DNA from: VXNE01 sp963664635
Lineage (GTDB): Bacteria > Pseudomonadota > Gammaproteobacteria > Pseudomonadales > Azotimanducaceae
Direction of reading: 5' to 3'
Assembly: GCA_963664635.1 (NCBI GenBank)
Contig: OY761542.1
Span: 1,488,001 to 1,552,000 of the forward strand
DNA length: 64,000 nucleotides
Made by a program: the position numbers and the translations under genes. Numbering within the stretch: position 1 is the stretch's first letter; each line of letters begins with the position of its first letter. Under the pieces are notes generated by a model. The model did no database searches. It was not told where the DNA came from and saw nothing but the letters and a program-made list of their open reading frames with translations. Below are positions 52,107 through 61,077 of the stretch, piece after piece.

Positions 52107-52384
52107 CAGTGATAGTCCTCTATGTTCACACCCGCCGCGCCATCATCATCCCATCCGAACGTGACGCGGAAGTTGGCCGTCAGGCGGACGGCGTAGCGGC
52201 CCGCCTGGTTACCCTTCAGGGGATGAAAATACGATCCGGGAAAGTTCATTTGCTCCGGTTCCTCGGCGGCCTCGAGCGCGGCAAGGATGCGCCGCAGCTT
52301 TCTCGTCCAATCGGCGTCAAGTCCCTTCGTCTCGCCCCGCGTCCAGTAGCTCCGCAGCGCCTTGTGCCGAATGCTGCCGATCAT
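52106..52384 (-). CDS. higB: HigB-type RelE-fold toxin
   Basis: 92 aa from ATG 52384. IGSIRHKALRSYWTRGETKGL is the HigB N-terminus and LKGNQAGRYAVRLTANFRVTFGW the conserved core with basic residues of ribosome-dependent mRNA interferases. Ends VNIEDYH. An in-frame start at 52411 is possible. Transcribed with higA. Confidence 0.9.
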   Translation of the reverse strand: MIGSIRHKALRSYWTRGETKGLDADWTRKLRRILAALEAAEEPEQMNFPGSYFHPLKGNQAGRYAVRLTANFRVTFGWDDDGAAGVNIEDYH

Positions 52385-52410
52385 CGCGGCAAGATGCGTG
52401 CGAGCAGCCA

Positions 52411-52440
52411 ACTTGTCAAGTATTACCTTACATATTTACA
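52411..52440 (-). promoter_or_regulatory. AT-rich promoter/operator region of higBA
   Basis: A 30-base AT-rich island directly before higB, containing TTGACA (minus strand, 52414-52419) within the palindrome CTTGTCAAG and a TAATAC further upstream. Its place and symmetry suit the HigA operator. Confidence 0.4.
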
Positions 52441-52469
52441 GCTGGCCGGGTATGGCCGCGCGGTACCGC

Positions 52470-52535
52470 GCGGTACCACGAGGACTACGTCAAGCAGAAC
52501 GGCGAGTGGAAGTTTCGCCGTGTGCGCGCCAAATG
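52470..52535 (+). pseudogene. Fragment of a SnoaL-like gene
   Basis: The 66 bases encode RYHEDYVKQNGEWKF then RRVRAK and TGA, the same C-terminal codons as the gene at 59617 (there WRVRAK), and continue for about 10 more matching bases after the stop. The rest of the gene is absent. With the PhyH remnant at 51657 it suggests an older second copy of the 58.6-60 kb segment. Confidence 0.75.
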
Positions 52536-52820
52536 AGGCCGGCACGGCCGGGGCAGCCACATGTGTCTCGGCATGCACTTCAGCGGCGATGGAGGTGAAG
52601 GCCGTCCCGTACCGGCTGCTGCTCGACCGCGAGCTGCGTCCCGGGGAGCGAGCCCGGCGGGCTCTGCACTGCGAGCCCGTCGTCAGGCCGGCCCGGCCGA
52701 TCCGGCTGCACCTGCGTCGCGTGTCATACTGAGGCCCTCATTCGGGCTCATGGAAATGGCCGGGTGAGTCGTTACAGGGGATCGGGTGAACAAACAACGA
52801 CGCCCCTGCCGAGGAGCCAC
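52536..52820. other. Gene-free stretch before the sigma-factor operon
   Basis: One possible 47-codon frame starts at 52589 but has no ribosome-binding site or recognisable product. A short hairpin (GAGGCCC...GGGCTC, about 52732-52750) precedes the sigma gene. Nothing else stands out. Confidence 0.35.
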
Positions 52821-53414
52821 ATGGCGGAGTCGGGTCGGCTGATCGACAAGTTCCTCGCCCTGCGCGGCCAGCTCGCGCGGCTGGTGCTGAGCATCGTCCC
52901 GCCGAAGGAGGTCGAGGACATCGTCCAGGAGACCTACGTGCGGGTGTGCCAGGTCGAGAACCGGGACCAGATTCGCGATCCGCGCGCCTACCTGTTCCGA
53001 ACGGCCAGGAACCTGGCCCTCGACCACGTCAAGCGCTCCGAATCGCGCCTGACCGTCAGTGCCGACCTCGACGCGCTGCCGGAGGAGGCCCTCCTGTCGC
53101 CGCCGGAGAGCGATCCGACCCATGCACAGGTCGCGTCCGATGAGGAGTTCGCGCTGTTCTGCGAGGCGGTGCGCTCCCTGCCCAGGCAGTGTCGGCGCGC
53201 GTTCGTGCTGAAGAAGGTCTACGGCTACACGCTGAAGGAGATCATGGCCGAGATGGACCTCGGTCGACCCACGGTCGAGACGCACATCGTCAACGGCATG
53301 AAGAGGTGCGTGCAGTACCTGCGGGAACGGCAAGTGGATCGTGTTCTCCCGGCGGGACGCGCTTCGAGGGGTACGAACCGACATACCGTGAAGGGACGAC
53401 GGGAAGACGCATGA
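52821..53414 (+). CDS. ECF sigma factor, FecI type
   Basis: 197 aa from ATG 52821 with GAGGAG upstream. Region 2 is VEDIVQETYVRV...DPRAYLFRTARNLALDHVKR (residues about 33-74) and region 4 is GYTLKEIMAEMDLGRPTVETH near 136-156. Its stop overlaps the start of the FecR-like gene. Directs transcription when released by its anti-sigma partner, probably of the downstream receptor gene. Confidence 0.92.
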   Translation: MAESGRLIDKFLALRGQLARLVLSIVPPKEVEDIVQETYVRVCQVENRDQIRDPRAYLFRTARNLALDHVKRSESRLTVSADLDALPEEALLSPPESDPTHAQVASDEEFALFCEAVRSLPRQCRRAFVLKKVYGYTLKEIMAEMDLGRPTVETHIVNGMKRCVQYLRERQVDRVLPAGRASRGTNRHTVKGRREDA

Positions 53415-54484
53415 GCAAGGTAGTGCCGATCTCGCGGGACGACGAACTGCTCGAGGCTGCGAGCCGCTGGGTACTGAAAATCGACGAGGGTCCGTTGAGC
53501 GCGGGCGAAGAGACTGCCCTAGCGGCGTGGCTGGATGAACACCGCAGGCATCGCGAACTGCTGGTCGAAGCTGCCGACGTGTGGGACAAGACCGATGCGC
53601 TGGCGCGTTTGGCCGAGCTCTTTCCGCACGACTCGGCAACCGATCGGATGCCGCACCGCCCCTGGCAGCGGCGGGCACAGGTAGCCGCTGCTGCCGCGGG
53701 GCTGGTGGCGTTGGTGCTCGTTGGCCTGTTGCTGCTGAATCCCGCTGGCGATGGAGCGCCCTCCACGATGTCGGCCGCATACGCGACCACGGTCGGCGAG
53801 CGAAAGACGGTGCTCCTTCCCGACGCCAGCGAGGTGGTGTTGAACACGGACAGCCAGGTCGCGGTGACCTTCACGCCGTCGGCGCGCGTGTTGCGCCTTG
53901 CGCGGGGCGAGGTACTCGTGCGGGTCGCCGCGGATCCTGCCCGCCCGCTGTCCGTGATCGCGGGCGACCGGATCATCCAGGCCATCGGAACGGAATTCGT
54001 GGTGGAAATCACCGAAGACCGGCAGATCGAACTCCTCGTGACCGAAGGCCGGGTCGTCATCGGTATTCGACCACCGGTGGTACCGTCGGCGCCAGGTCGC
54101 GGCAGCGACGGGCTGGGCGCCGTTGTCCCGCCGCCCGTGCTGGCCCCCCGTGAGGACAACATCGTGTCGACCGGCGAGTCGGTGATCCTGGCTACCGCGG
54201 GCCCGCTCAGGAAGACGCTGCTGTCCGACGATATCGAGGTCGAACTGTCCTGGAGAGAGGGCCGGCTCATCTTCCGTTCGGAACCGCTCGAGGAGGCGCT
54301 CCGCGAAGTGGAGCGCTACACGACGGTCGAGTTCGTGATCCTTGACGAGTCGTTGCGAACCCGTACGCTGTCCGGGCGCTTCCGGGCCGGCGATGTCGAG
54401 GCGTTGCTGCTGTCCCTGCACGTGAACTTCGGGATCACGCACGAATTCGATGGCGAAAGACGGGTGTTGCTCAGTAGTCGCTGA
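53411..54484 (+). CDS. FecR-type anti-sigma/sigma regulator
   Basis: 357 aa. The cytoplasmic FecR N-domain has AASRWVLKIDEGPLSAGE and ALAAWLDEHRRHRELL; one membrane helix at about 96-116 (VAAAAAGLVALVLVGLLLL); then the periplasmic FecR domain (GERKTVLLPDASEVVLNTDS) and a C-terminal STN-like segment (LEEALREVERYTTVEFVILD). Relays signal from the outer-membrane receptor to the sigma factor. Confidence 0.92.
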   Translation: MSKVVPISRDDELLEAASRWVLKIDEGPLSAGEETALAAWLDEHRRHRELLVEAADVWDKTDALARLAELFPHDSATDRMPHRPWQRRAQVAAAAAGLVALVLVGLLLLNPAGDGAPSTMSAAYATTVGERKTVLLPDASEVVLNTDSQVAVTFTPSARVLRLARGEVLVRVAADPARPLSVIAGDRIIQAIGTEFVVEITEDRQIELLVTEGRVVIGIRPPVVPSAPGRGSDGLGAVVPPPVLAPREDNIVSTGESVILATAGPLRKTLLSDDIEVELSWREGRLIFRSEPLEEALREVERYTTVEFVILDESLRTRTLSGRFRAGDVEALLLSLHVNFGITHEFDGERRVLLSSR

Positions 54485-57197
54485 CCGCGCGAATCGTCCA
54501 CGTCTCCAGGGGTCGAAGACAGCGCACCGGTTTCTGTCCTCGCACCGCTTGTTCGTCGCTCCTCCCACAAATCCCACACCCGGCACTCAAGGAAAAGTCG
54601 TCCCGAGTCGTCATCGAAGGGAGCGCGAAGAAGCCTGTGCTGCCAAGGCGGGGCTCCGCCTGCTGCTCGCCCTGATGCTTGTGGCCCTTGGCTCAGCGGT
54701 CCTGGCGCAGGAGGCCGAACGAAAGTTCGACTTCGACATCCCGCCCCAGGCAGCGCACACCGCGCTCACGGAGTTTGCTGAGCAGGCCGACCTGACGCTG
54801 GTGTTCCCGGACGAGGTGGTCCGCGAGAAGTCCGCCAACGCCTTGGTCGGCAGGTACACGCTGCAGGAAGCTGTTGACCTCCTGCTTGCGGGTACCGGGT
54901 TGACCCCGGTGTTCAGCAACGATGTCGTACTGAGAGTCTCGGCTCAAGCACGGCTCACGACTGGCGGGACACGGGAGGAAGGCACTGTGGAGAGCAAAAC
55001 GGGATCCAACCTGAAAGATGCGCACCGGAACGAGCGGAGGTCCCTGTTCGCCCGGATTGCCGCAGCTTTGGCTGGTGCGGTATTGGGTACTGCCGCGTCC
55101 GGGGAAGAAGGAGCTTCTGACCGCGAGGCACGCGAGAGCGTGATATTGGAAGAGGTGATCGTGACCGCGACGAAACGCGGCGACCAGAGGTTGCTGGACG
55201 TGCCTTTGTCGCTGCAGCTTCTCGAAGAGTCCACGCTGATCGACTCGAGCCTCCGCGACATCGGCGAACTGATCAGTTTCGTCCCGGGGGCATCGGAAGG
55301 CCTGAGCTTGGCCGTGGGCCAGCGGTATTTCCAAATCCGTGGCCTGTACCCGGGCGCAGGCAGTCCGATGGTTGGGTATTACGTCGATGACACGCCGATG
55401 TTCGGGACGCTATACGCGCCGCTCGGACGTGTCTACGACATGCGCCAGGTAGAGATTCTCCGTGGACCACAGAACACGCTGTATGGCAATGGCGCCATGG
55501 GGGGCGTCATTCGCTACGTTCCCAATCCGCCCGCTTTCAACGAACTTCAGGCAGGTGTGCGAGTGGGTTACTCGACGACAGAGGACGGCGGTGACGGCCG
55601 ATACGCCGATGTCCTCGTGAACGTCCCGCTGATTGACGACCGGCTTGCAATGCGCGTTACGGGAAGCGTGGAGAGACTCGCCGGCTGGGCGGACAGCCTG
55701 GTCGGAGTCGAGGACTTCAACGACGGAGAACTGGCGGATGTCCGCGCGCTACTGCTGTGGGAACCGACAGACGACTGGCGAATCAAGTTGCACTATTCCC
55801 ACAACCGGGCGGACCAGGACGGCGGGGGAACCTTTCTCTCGGGGCTGCACCCCGGCGAGACGATCTCCCTCGCCGACACCGGTGATTTCGGCAATGTCGA
55901 CCTGACCGTCTATTCGGCCACAGTGGAATACAGCGGCTGGCGCTTTGCCGACCTGGTGTCCAATGTCGCCCACACGAAGCCGGGAGACGAGACGCGTCTC
56001 TTTCTTGAGTTCCCGCCCCTGACCAAGGTGACCGCGTTCGGCGGAAGATCCATCAAGACTCGGAGCAACGAAACGAGGCTGGTGTCCAAAGGCGATGGAC
56101 CGCTGCAGTGGGTCGCCGGGATATTCGTGACCGACACCGAGGACGAGTATGTGTCAGACGTGGCTTGGGACCCCGAAATCCCGCCGTTTTTCGTCAACGC
56201 CAGCGACGTGACGCTGGACGAGCGCAACTCCCTGGCATTGTTCGGCGAGCTGTCGTATGAACTGTTGGACGGTCAACTGATCCCGACCGTGGGAATCCGC
56301 TATTCCGAAGAAGATCTCGAAGGCGACTCCGTCGAGGCGGCCGGCTTCACCGATGGTGAGAGCTTCGATACGGTTAACTTTCGCTTCAACCTGAGCTGGT
56401 TCCCCGGAGAGACTTCCCACTACTACCTGAACATCGCGGAGGGCTTTCGTTCGGGCCGATTCAACTCCGAGATCTACTGCCCTATCCACAATCTCCTGTT
56501 GATTGAAGGTCAGTGCGAGTTGGTACAGGAAACCGACGAGGTCCTGAGCTACGAAGTCGGAGCCAAATACACGCTACTGAACGGGCGGTTGTTCATCGAT
56601 GCGGCTTTCTACTGGCAGGACTGGAAGCGCACGCCCCAGCATTTGGCGATCGGTGGTCTGTTTCAGGCCTACACCGTCGGTGATTCAGAGCTGTACGGCT
56701 TCGATTTTGGCCTGCAGTATCGGCCGGCGGCCATCGAGGGGCTGGCCCTCAGCCTGACCGGAAACTGGAACAGTTCGGAATTCTCGAACGTAGTCCCCAT
56801 CGTCGCCGCGACCCTGACGCCGCCGTTCACGCCCGAGTCGATAGGCGCCGAGTCCGGCCAGCGTCTGCCGTTCGTACCCGCATGGAACGCGACCGCCGCC
56901 GTCAACTACGTCTGGTCCGTCGGAGCCGGCTGGCAGGGCCACTTCAACGTCACGCTCAACCATCTCGACGGCCAATGGGGACAATTCGGCACCAACGCGG
57001 TTCGGGGTGACTCGAGGAGTCTGCTACGTGCCCGTTTCGGGTTTGAGCGCGAGCGATTCGGCATCTTTCTCTTCGGACGCAATCTCCTGGATGGAGACGC
57101 GATCATCTACAACCAGCAACCGACCGGTGGGCTGCCGGTGTTTACCCGGGACGCACCGCGGCAGATTGGCCTGGAGTTGACCTTCGACACCCATTGA
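54450..57197 (+). CDS. TonB-dependent receptor with N-terminal STN signalling domain
   Basis: Outer-membrane active transporter. A signal sequence (LRLLLALMLVALGSAVLAQ, residues about 68-86) is followed by an STN domain (FDFDIPPQAAHTALTEFAEQ), a TonB-box region before VILEEVIVTATKR, a plug (VDDTPMFGTL...VEILRGPQNTLYGNG-type) and a barrel to the end. Ends ELTFDTH. Third gene of the sigma/FecR/receptor set. The long frame opens at ATG 54450 inside fecR; the true start is more likely between 54549 and 54640, where no ATG is in frame. Ligand unknown; the sequence does not show an iron-siderophore-specific feature. Confidence 0.88.
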   Translation: MAKDGCCSVVADRANRPRLQGSKTAHRFLSSHRLFVAPPTNPTPGTQGKVVPSRHRREREEACAAKAGLRLLLALMLVALGSAVLAQEAERKFDFDIPPQAAHTALTEFAEQADLTLVFPDEVVREKSANALVGRYTLQEAVDLLLAGTGLTPVFSNDVVLRVSAQARLTTGGTREEGTVESKTGSNLKDAHRNERRSLFARIAAALAGAVLGTAASGEEGASDREARESVILEEVIVTATKRGDQRLLDVPLSLQLLEESTLIDSSLRDIGELISFVPGASEGLSLAVGQRYFQIRGLYPGAGSPMVGYYVDDTPMFGTLYAPLGRVYDMRQVEILRGPQNTLYGNGAMGGVIRYVPNPPAFNELQAGVRVGYSTTEDGGDGRYADVLVNVPLIDDRLAMRVTGSVERLAGWADSLVGVEDFNDGELADVRALLLWEPTDDWRIKLHYSHNRADQDGGGTFLSGLHPGETISLADTGDFGNVDLTVYSATVEYSGWRFADLVSNVAHTKPGDETRLFLEFPPLTKVTAFGGRSIKTRSNETRLVSKGDGPLQWVAGIFVTDTEDEYVSDVAWDPEIPPFFVNASDVTLDERNSLALFGELSYELLDGQLIPTVGIRYSEEDLEGDSVEAAGFTDGESFDTVNFRFNLSWFPGETSHYYLNIAEGFRSGRFNSEIYCPIHNLLLIEGQCELVQETDEVLSYEVGAKYTLLNGRLFIDAAFYWQDWKRTPQHLAIGGLFQAYTVGDSELYGFDFGLQYRPAAIEGLALSLTGNWNSSEFSNVVPIVAATLTPPFTPESIGAESGQRLPFVPAWNATAAVNYVWSVGAGWQGHFNVTLNHLDGQWGQFGTNAVRGDSRSLLRARFGFERERFGIFLFGRNLLDGDAIIYNQQPTGGLPVFTRDAPRQIGLELTFDTH

Positions 57198-57269
57198 CTC
57201 GAAGGGTATCTGCGGGCCAACCGCAAGCGTACAGCCGGACCAGCTCTGGAGCGACTGCCCGTAGCGCCG

Positions 57270-57371
57270 CTAGAAGTTCGCGGCCAAGGTCACGCCGACC
57301 ACCCGGGAGTCACCGGCGGTACTGGATCCATCCAACCGCACCCGCGACAGGTACTCTCGGTCTGGCAAGCA
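57270..57371 (-). pseudogene. Possible C-terminal remnant of an outer-membrane protein
   Basis: The minus strand encodes LPDREYLSRVRLDGSS and ends VVGVTLAANF and TAG, a typical outer-membrane-barrel ending with terminal Phe. Nothing upstream continues it, as the MDR gene lies there on the opposite strand. May be the tail of a second lost receptor. Confidence 0.3.
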
Positions 57372-57456
57372 CGGGGTACGATAGGTAAAGTGCTGAACAG
57401 AAAACTTCAAGAGCGTTACGCCAGCTCACTCGCAGAAACTCAAAGGAGAATCGGGA

Positions 57457-58452
57457 ATGCGCGCAATGGTCATCGGTGAGGGAGGGATTGAAGGGCTGGA
57501 GTTAGTCGACCAGGACGATCCCGTACCTGGCGCCCATGAGGTACTGATCGAAATGCACGCCACCTCACTCAACTACCGCGATCTGGGAACGGTTCAGTAT
57601 GGCGCCCCATCAGGTTTGGTGCCGAATTCCTGCGGTGCGGGTACCGTTATCGCCGTTGGCGAGGGCGTCACACGATTTGCAACCGGCAACCGCGTGGTAC
57701 CGATTTTCTTCCAGAAATGGCTGAACGGACCGCCCACCGCAACGGCACTTTCATCCGCGCTGGGCGGTCCTATCGACGGCTGCCTGCGCGAGCAGATGGC
57801 CCTGCATGAAGACGGGCTGTTGCACATTCCGGACTACATGTCTTTCGACGAGGCGGCAACACTACCTTGTGCCGCACTGACGGCCTGGCGTGGCTTGGTC
57901 GAAGAAGGTCATCTCATTGCCGGTCAGAGCGTTTTGGTACAGGGCACCGGTGGTGTGTCCATATTCGCGCTGCAGTTCGCCAAGCTCTTCGGTGCAGAAG
58001 TGATCCTGACTTCATCATCGGATGAAAAACTCGAAAGAGGTAAAGCCCTGGGCGCCGATCACACCATCAACTATCGTGCGACGCCCAACTGGGCCGAAGA
58101 AGCCCGACGCATCACCGGCGGACGTGGAGTCGACCACATCGTTGAAGTGGGCGGTGCCGGAACCTTGCAGCAATCTATCGAAACGGTTGCCCTTTACGGT
58201 CACATCCATCTGATCGGCGTGCTCAGTGGATTTTCCAACGATTTGAACGTCGCACAGATGTTTAGTACCAATGCCCGCTTCCATGGCATTACCGTCGGCA
58301 GCCGGTACATGTTCGAGAACATGTTACGCGCTATGACGCTGCACGAAACTCATCCGGTAATCGACTCGCGATATGAAATTAGCGACGCACAGACTGCGTT
58401 CACACAAATGGAGCAAGGTGGCCACTTTGGCAAGATTGTCATCAATCACTGA
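57457..58452 (+). CDS. Zinc-independent MDR-type alcohol dehydrogenase/quinone reductase
   Basis: 331 aa, with AAAGGAG before ATG 57457. MDR fold: TSLNYRDLGTVQYGAP near 37-52, GAGTVIAVGEGVTRFATGNRV, and cofactor motif VLVQGTGGVSIFALQFAKLFGAEVI near 159. The zinc-binding cysteine cluster is missing, so it acts as an NAD(P)-dependent oxidoreductase such as a quinone or enoyl reductase. Base composition is distinctly lower in GC than the neighbours, so it may be acquired. Confidence 0.88.
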   Translation: MRAMVIGEGGIEGLELVDQDDPVPGAHEVLIEMHATSLNYRDLGTVQYGAPSGLVPNSCGAGTVIAVGEGVTRFATGNRVVPIFFQKWLNGPPTATALSSALGGPIDGCLREQMALHEDGLLHIPDYMSFDEAATLPCAALTAWRGLVEEGHLIAGQSVLVQGTGGVSIFALQFAKLFGAEVILTSSSDEKLERGKALGADHTINYRATPNWAEEARRITGGRGVDHIVEVGGAGTLQQSIETVALYGHIHLIGVLSGFSNDLNVAQMFSTNARFHGITVGSRYMFENMLRAMTLHETHPVIDSRYEISDAQTAFTQMEQGGHFGKIVINH

Positions 58453-58624
58453 TTGGCGGCGTCGGGTACGAGAGGGCCACGCTGACGCAGATCGCACGCG
58501 AAGAGCGGACACTCCTCAGAATGACCAGCATAGGACCTTTGGGATCGTGGAGGTCGCCGGGCGACCACTCACTCCGGACGACGCGCAAGCGCAACATTCG
58601 TTTCTAGTTTAGAGAGGGCCGCTG

Positions 58625-59554
58625 ATGAACATCGCAGCACTGAAAGCGATGCCGAGCCTCGATTCGATCATGTCCGACATCGAGCGCTACGGGATCGCCC
58701 AGAACGCCGTGGAGCTGATGACCTACGGCTTCACCGTGGTTTCACCCGCGAACCTCGGGGCCACCGACGCGTGGGGCGAGCGACTGCGCAACGCGGCCGT
58801 GGCCGCCTACGAGAGCAGGAACGACGTCTCGATCGATTATCGAACCTCGACGATCACCGCGGCCTTCGACGATCCGTTCTTCGACGAGGACGACGTCTTC
58901 ATCGAGGCAGCGACCAACCCAGCGAAGCTCGCGCTGGTCCGCCTGATGCTGGGCGAGGGAGCGGTGCACAGGAACAACCTGCTCATCCTGAAGGGCAGGA
59001 CCGCCGACGCCCCTGCTGACGACTCCGCAGTTTTCCACAATCTACCATTGCACATCGACCAGTTCATTGAAGGCATCCCGATGGGCGCCGGTCATATCTG
59101 CCATCGGCTGAACTGTACGTGGATCTGCACCGACGTGGTCGATGAAGCCGACGGTCCAACCCTTTTGGTCCCCGCCAGCCAGCACTACGGCCACGGAGTC
59201 TTGCCCCACGACACCGACGTCACCAACTCGCCCTATCCGCTGGTGCGCCTCGAGGCGAAGGCCGGCTCGGTGGCGATCTGGCAGGGGGGAACCTTTCACT
59301 CCACCTTGCCGCGCACCCGCCCCGGGCTGCGAATCCATCTGAATGAGAACCACACCCGGCCCTACGTCCAGGGCAGAAACGCCAGCAGCTACATTTCCAA
59401 TTCGCCCCGGCTATCGCCAGAGCTGCTCAATCGTCATCCGGAGCTCAAACGCGTGCTTGGGCTCTCGAAAGTCGAAATCTTCCCCGGTCCCGAGCGCGGG
59501 GAAGATGGGATCACCCGCGTCCCCCACGACCCCACGACCGACCCGTACGCGTAG
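58625..59554 (+). CDS. Phytanoyl-CoA dioxygenase (PhyH) family protein 4
   Basis: 309 aa. MTYGFTVVSPANLGATDAW opens the fold; NLPLHIDQFIEGIP carries the H-x-D pair and GGTFHSTLPRTRPGLRIH the distal His and Arg. A stretch of this gene (58843-58892) recurs as a fragment at 51657. Followed after 62 bases by the SnoaL-like gene. Confidence 0.9.
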   Translation: MNIAALKAMPSLDSIMSDIERYGIAQNAVELMTYGFTVVSPANLGATDAWGERLRNAAVAAYESRNDVSIDYRTSTITAAFDDPFFDEDDVFIEAATNPAKLALVRLMLGEGAVHRNNLLILKGRTADAPADDSAVFHNLPLHIDQFIEGIPMGAGHICHRLNCTWICTDVVDEADGPTLLVPASQHYGHGVLPHDTDVTNSPYPLVRLEAKAGSVAIWQGGTFHSTLPRTRPGLRIHLNENHTRPYVQGRNASSYISNSPRLSPELLNRHPELKRVLGLSKVEIFPGPERGEDGITRVPHDPTTDPYA

Positions 59555-59616
59555 GGGGCATGTCCCAAGCGCCAACCCTGAACCACGAGAAGAACCATCA
59601 CGAGAGGAACCTTCGA

Positions 59617-60027
59617 ATGGAATTGGAAGAGCTCCAGGAACGAATCACGCGGCTCGAAGACATCGAAGCCATCAAACGACTCAAAGCCCGATACTGCGAG
59701 ATCTGTGACCACGACGACTACGATGCGGATGCCATGGCGTCTCTGTTCACCGAAGATGGAATTTGGCACGGAGACGGAGTCGGAAACGCTGAGGGTCGAG
59801 AAGCGATTCGAAAGCTCTTTGCCGGCTTCCCGAAAGGGATCGCCGGGGCACGGCACATCGTGACCAATCCTCTGATCGACGTCGATGGCGATCGGGCACA
59901 CGGCGTCTGGTACGTCATCGCCGGCGTGAGCGACGGAGCGAATAGCGAGTGGGGCACCGGGCGGTACCACGAGGATTACGTCAAGCAGAACGGCGAGTGG
60001 AAGTTTTGGCGTGTGCGCGCCAAATGA
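59617..60027 (+). CDS. SnoaL/NTF2-like protein
   Basis: 136 aa from ATG 59617, with AGAGGA nine bases upstream; an in-frame ATG at 59560 is the alternative. An N-terminal helix (ELEELQERITRLEDIEAIKR) leads to the cone-shaped NTF2-like fold: LKARYCEICDHDDYDADAMASLFTEDG and WHGDGVGNAEGREAIRKLF. Family members are small hydratases, isomerases or cyclases or binding proteins. Between two PhyH genes and just before a flavin monooxygenase, so it probably acts on the same small molecules. Its last 22 codons recur at 52470. Confidence 0.88.
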   Translation: MELEELQERITRLEDIEAIKRLKARYCEICDHDDYDADAMASLFTEDGIWHGDGVGNAEGREAIRKLFAGFPKGIAGARHIVTNPLIDVDGDRAHGVWYVIAGVSDGANSEWGTGRYHEDYVKQNGEWKFWRVRAK

Positions 60028-60102
60028 GGCCGGGCAGCGCCCCTTGTCAGAGCCGCGCTGCGAGCGACGCACCAGGGCGCGACACGTGAAGGAGGAAGGA
60101 CG

Positions 60103-61029
60103 ATGAACGAGAGCCTGAAGGAAGTCCTGCGAGATTTCGAAGGCAAGCGGGCCTACGTGGCCGAGCGCATGAAGAGCGAGCGGTTGCCCAACCGCAACCA
60201 GGCGGCCGACGCCGTCCGCGAGGAAATCGCTGCACTCGGTCTCGACCACCATGTGGTGGCGCTCGAGACCAACGGCTACACGGTGCTCACGCCCGAAGAG
60301 CTCGATTGCGGCGACCTCGTCCAGCGCGTGAACGAGGCAATCGACCGGGTCGCCACGCGGCGCAGTCCGCAGGATGCCGACCTCGCGGACGCGTACGGCG
60401 GCTTCCTCTTTCATCTCGTGCCCGAGGACCCCGTGTTCGAGGAGGTGCTCTTGCAGCGAAAGCCCCTTGCGCTCCTCACCTACCTCCTCGGCCACCACTT
60501 GAAGGTCAACCAGTCCACGGCGCTGCTCAAGCCCAAGGGAGTACATTCGCCGCCGATCCATGCCGATACGCAGGGAAAGTTTCCGCTGCCGTGGCCCGAG
60601 ACGGCACAGGTGGCGAATGCCAACTGGCTGCTCAGTGACTACACGCGGGAGGGCGGCTGCCTCTGTGTCGTCCCACGCACCCACCGCATGGGCAATCCCC
60701 CGTTCCACACCCCACTCGAGTACGACGACCCGTCGGTCGTGCCGATCGAGGCGCCGGCCGGATCGGTCGTCGTGTGGCACGGCGGCCTCTGGCACGGTGC
60801 CCTGCCCCGCACGATCGACGGCGTGCGTCGCACGCTCATCCTCTACTTCGGTCGAGCGCACCTCGAGGCGCAGGAGCCCTACAAGTTCACGACCACGATG
60901 AAGATGCTCGAACGCAATCCGGTGCGATTCGCCGCGATGATGGGCCTCACCGACCCGGTCCCGTGGGGTCTCCGAGGTCCGGTCGGGCCCTCGGCGGCGT
61001 CCGTAAGTGGCATCGACCCGTTCGAATGA
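60103..61029 (+). CDS. Phytanoyl-CoA dioxygenase (PhyH) family protein 5
   Basis: 308 aa with AAGGAGGAAGG upstream. ALETNGYTVLTPEELDCGD is the first strand; PPIHADTQGKFP holds the H-x-D pair and GGLWHGALPRTIDGVRRTL the distal His and 2-oxoglutarate Arg. Overall layout is like proteins 2 and 6. Directly precedes the monooxygenase gene (48 bases). Confidence 0.92.
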   Translation: MNESLKEVLRDFEGKRAYVAERMKSERLPNRNQAADAVREEIAALGLDHHVVALETNGYTVLTPEELDCGDLVQRVNEAIDRVATRRSPQDADLADAYGGFLFHLVPEDPVFEEVLLQRKPLALLTYLLGHHLKVNQSTALLKPKGVHSPPIHADTQGKFPLPWPETAQVANANWLLSDYTREGGCLCVVPRTHRMGNPPFHTPLEYDDPSVVPIEAPAGSVVVWHGGLWHGALPRTIDGVRRTLILYFGRAHLEAQEPYKFTTTMKMLERNPVRFAAMMGLTDPVPWGLRGPVGPSAASVSGIDPFE

Positions 61030-61077
61030 GCGGAGACCCGCTCGTCGACCGGTGCCTCGAAGAGGAGGGAGCGCAAG

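Noticed and set aside
52589..52732. A 47-codon open frame beginning MEVKAVPYRLLLDRELRPG
   Set aside because: No ribosome site, no recognised product, and it lies in a region with gene fragments.
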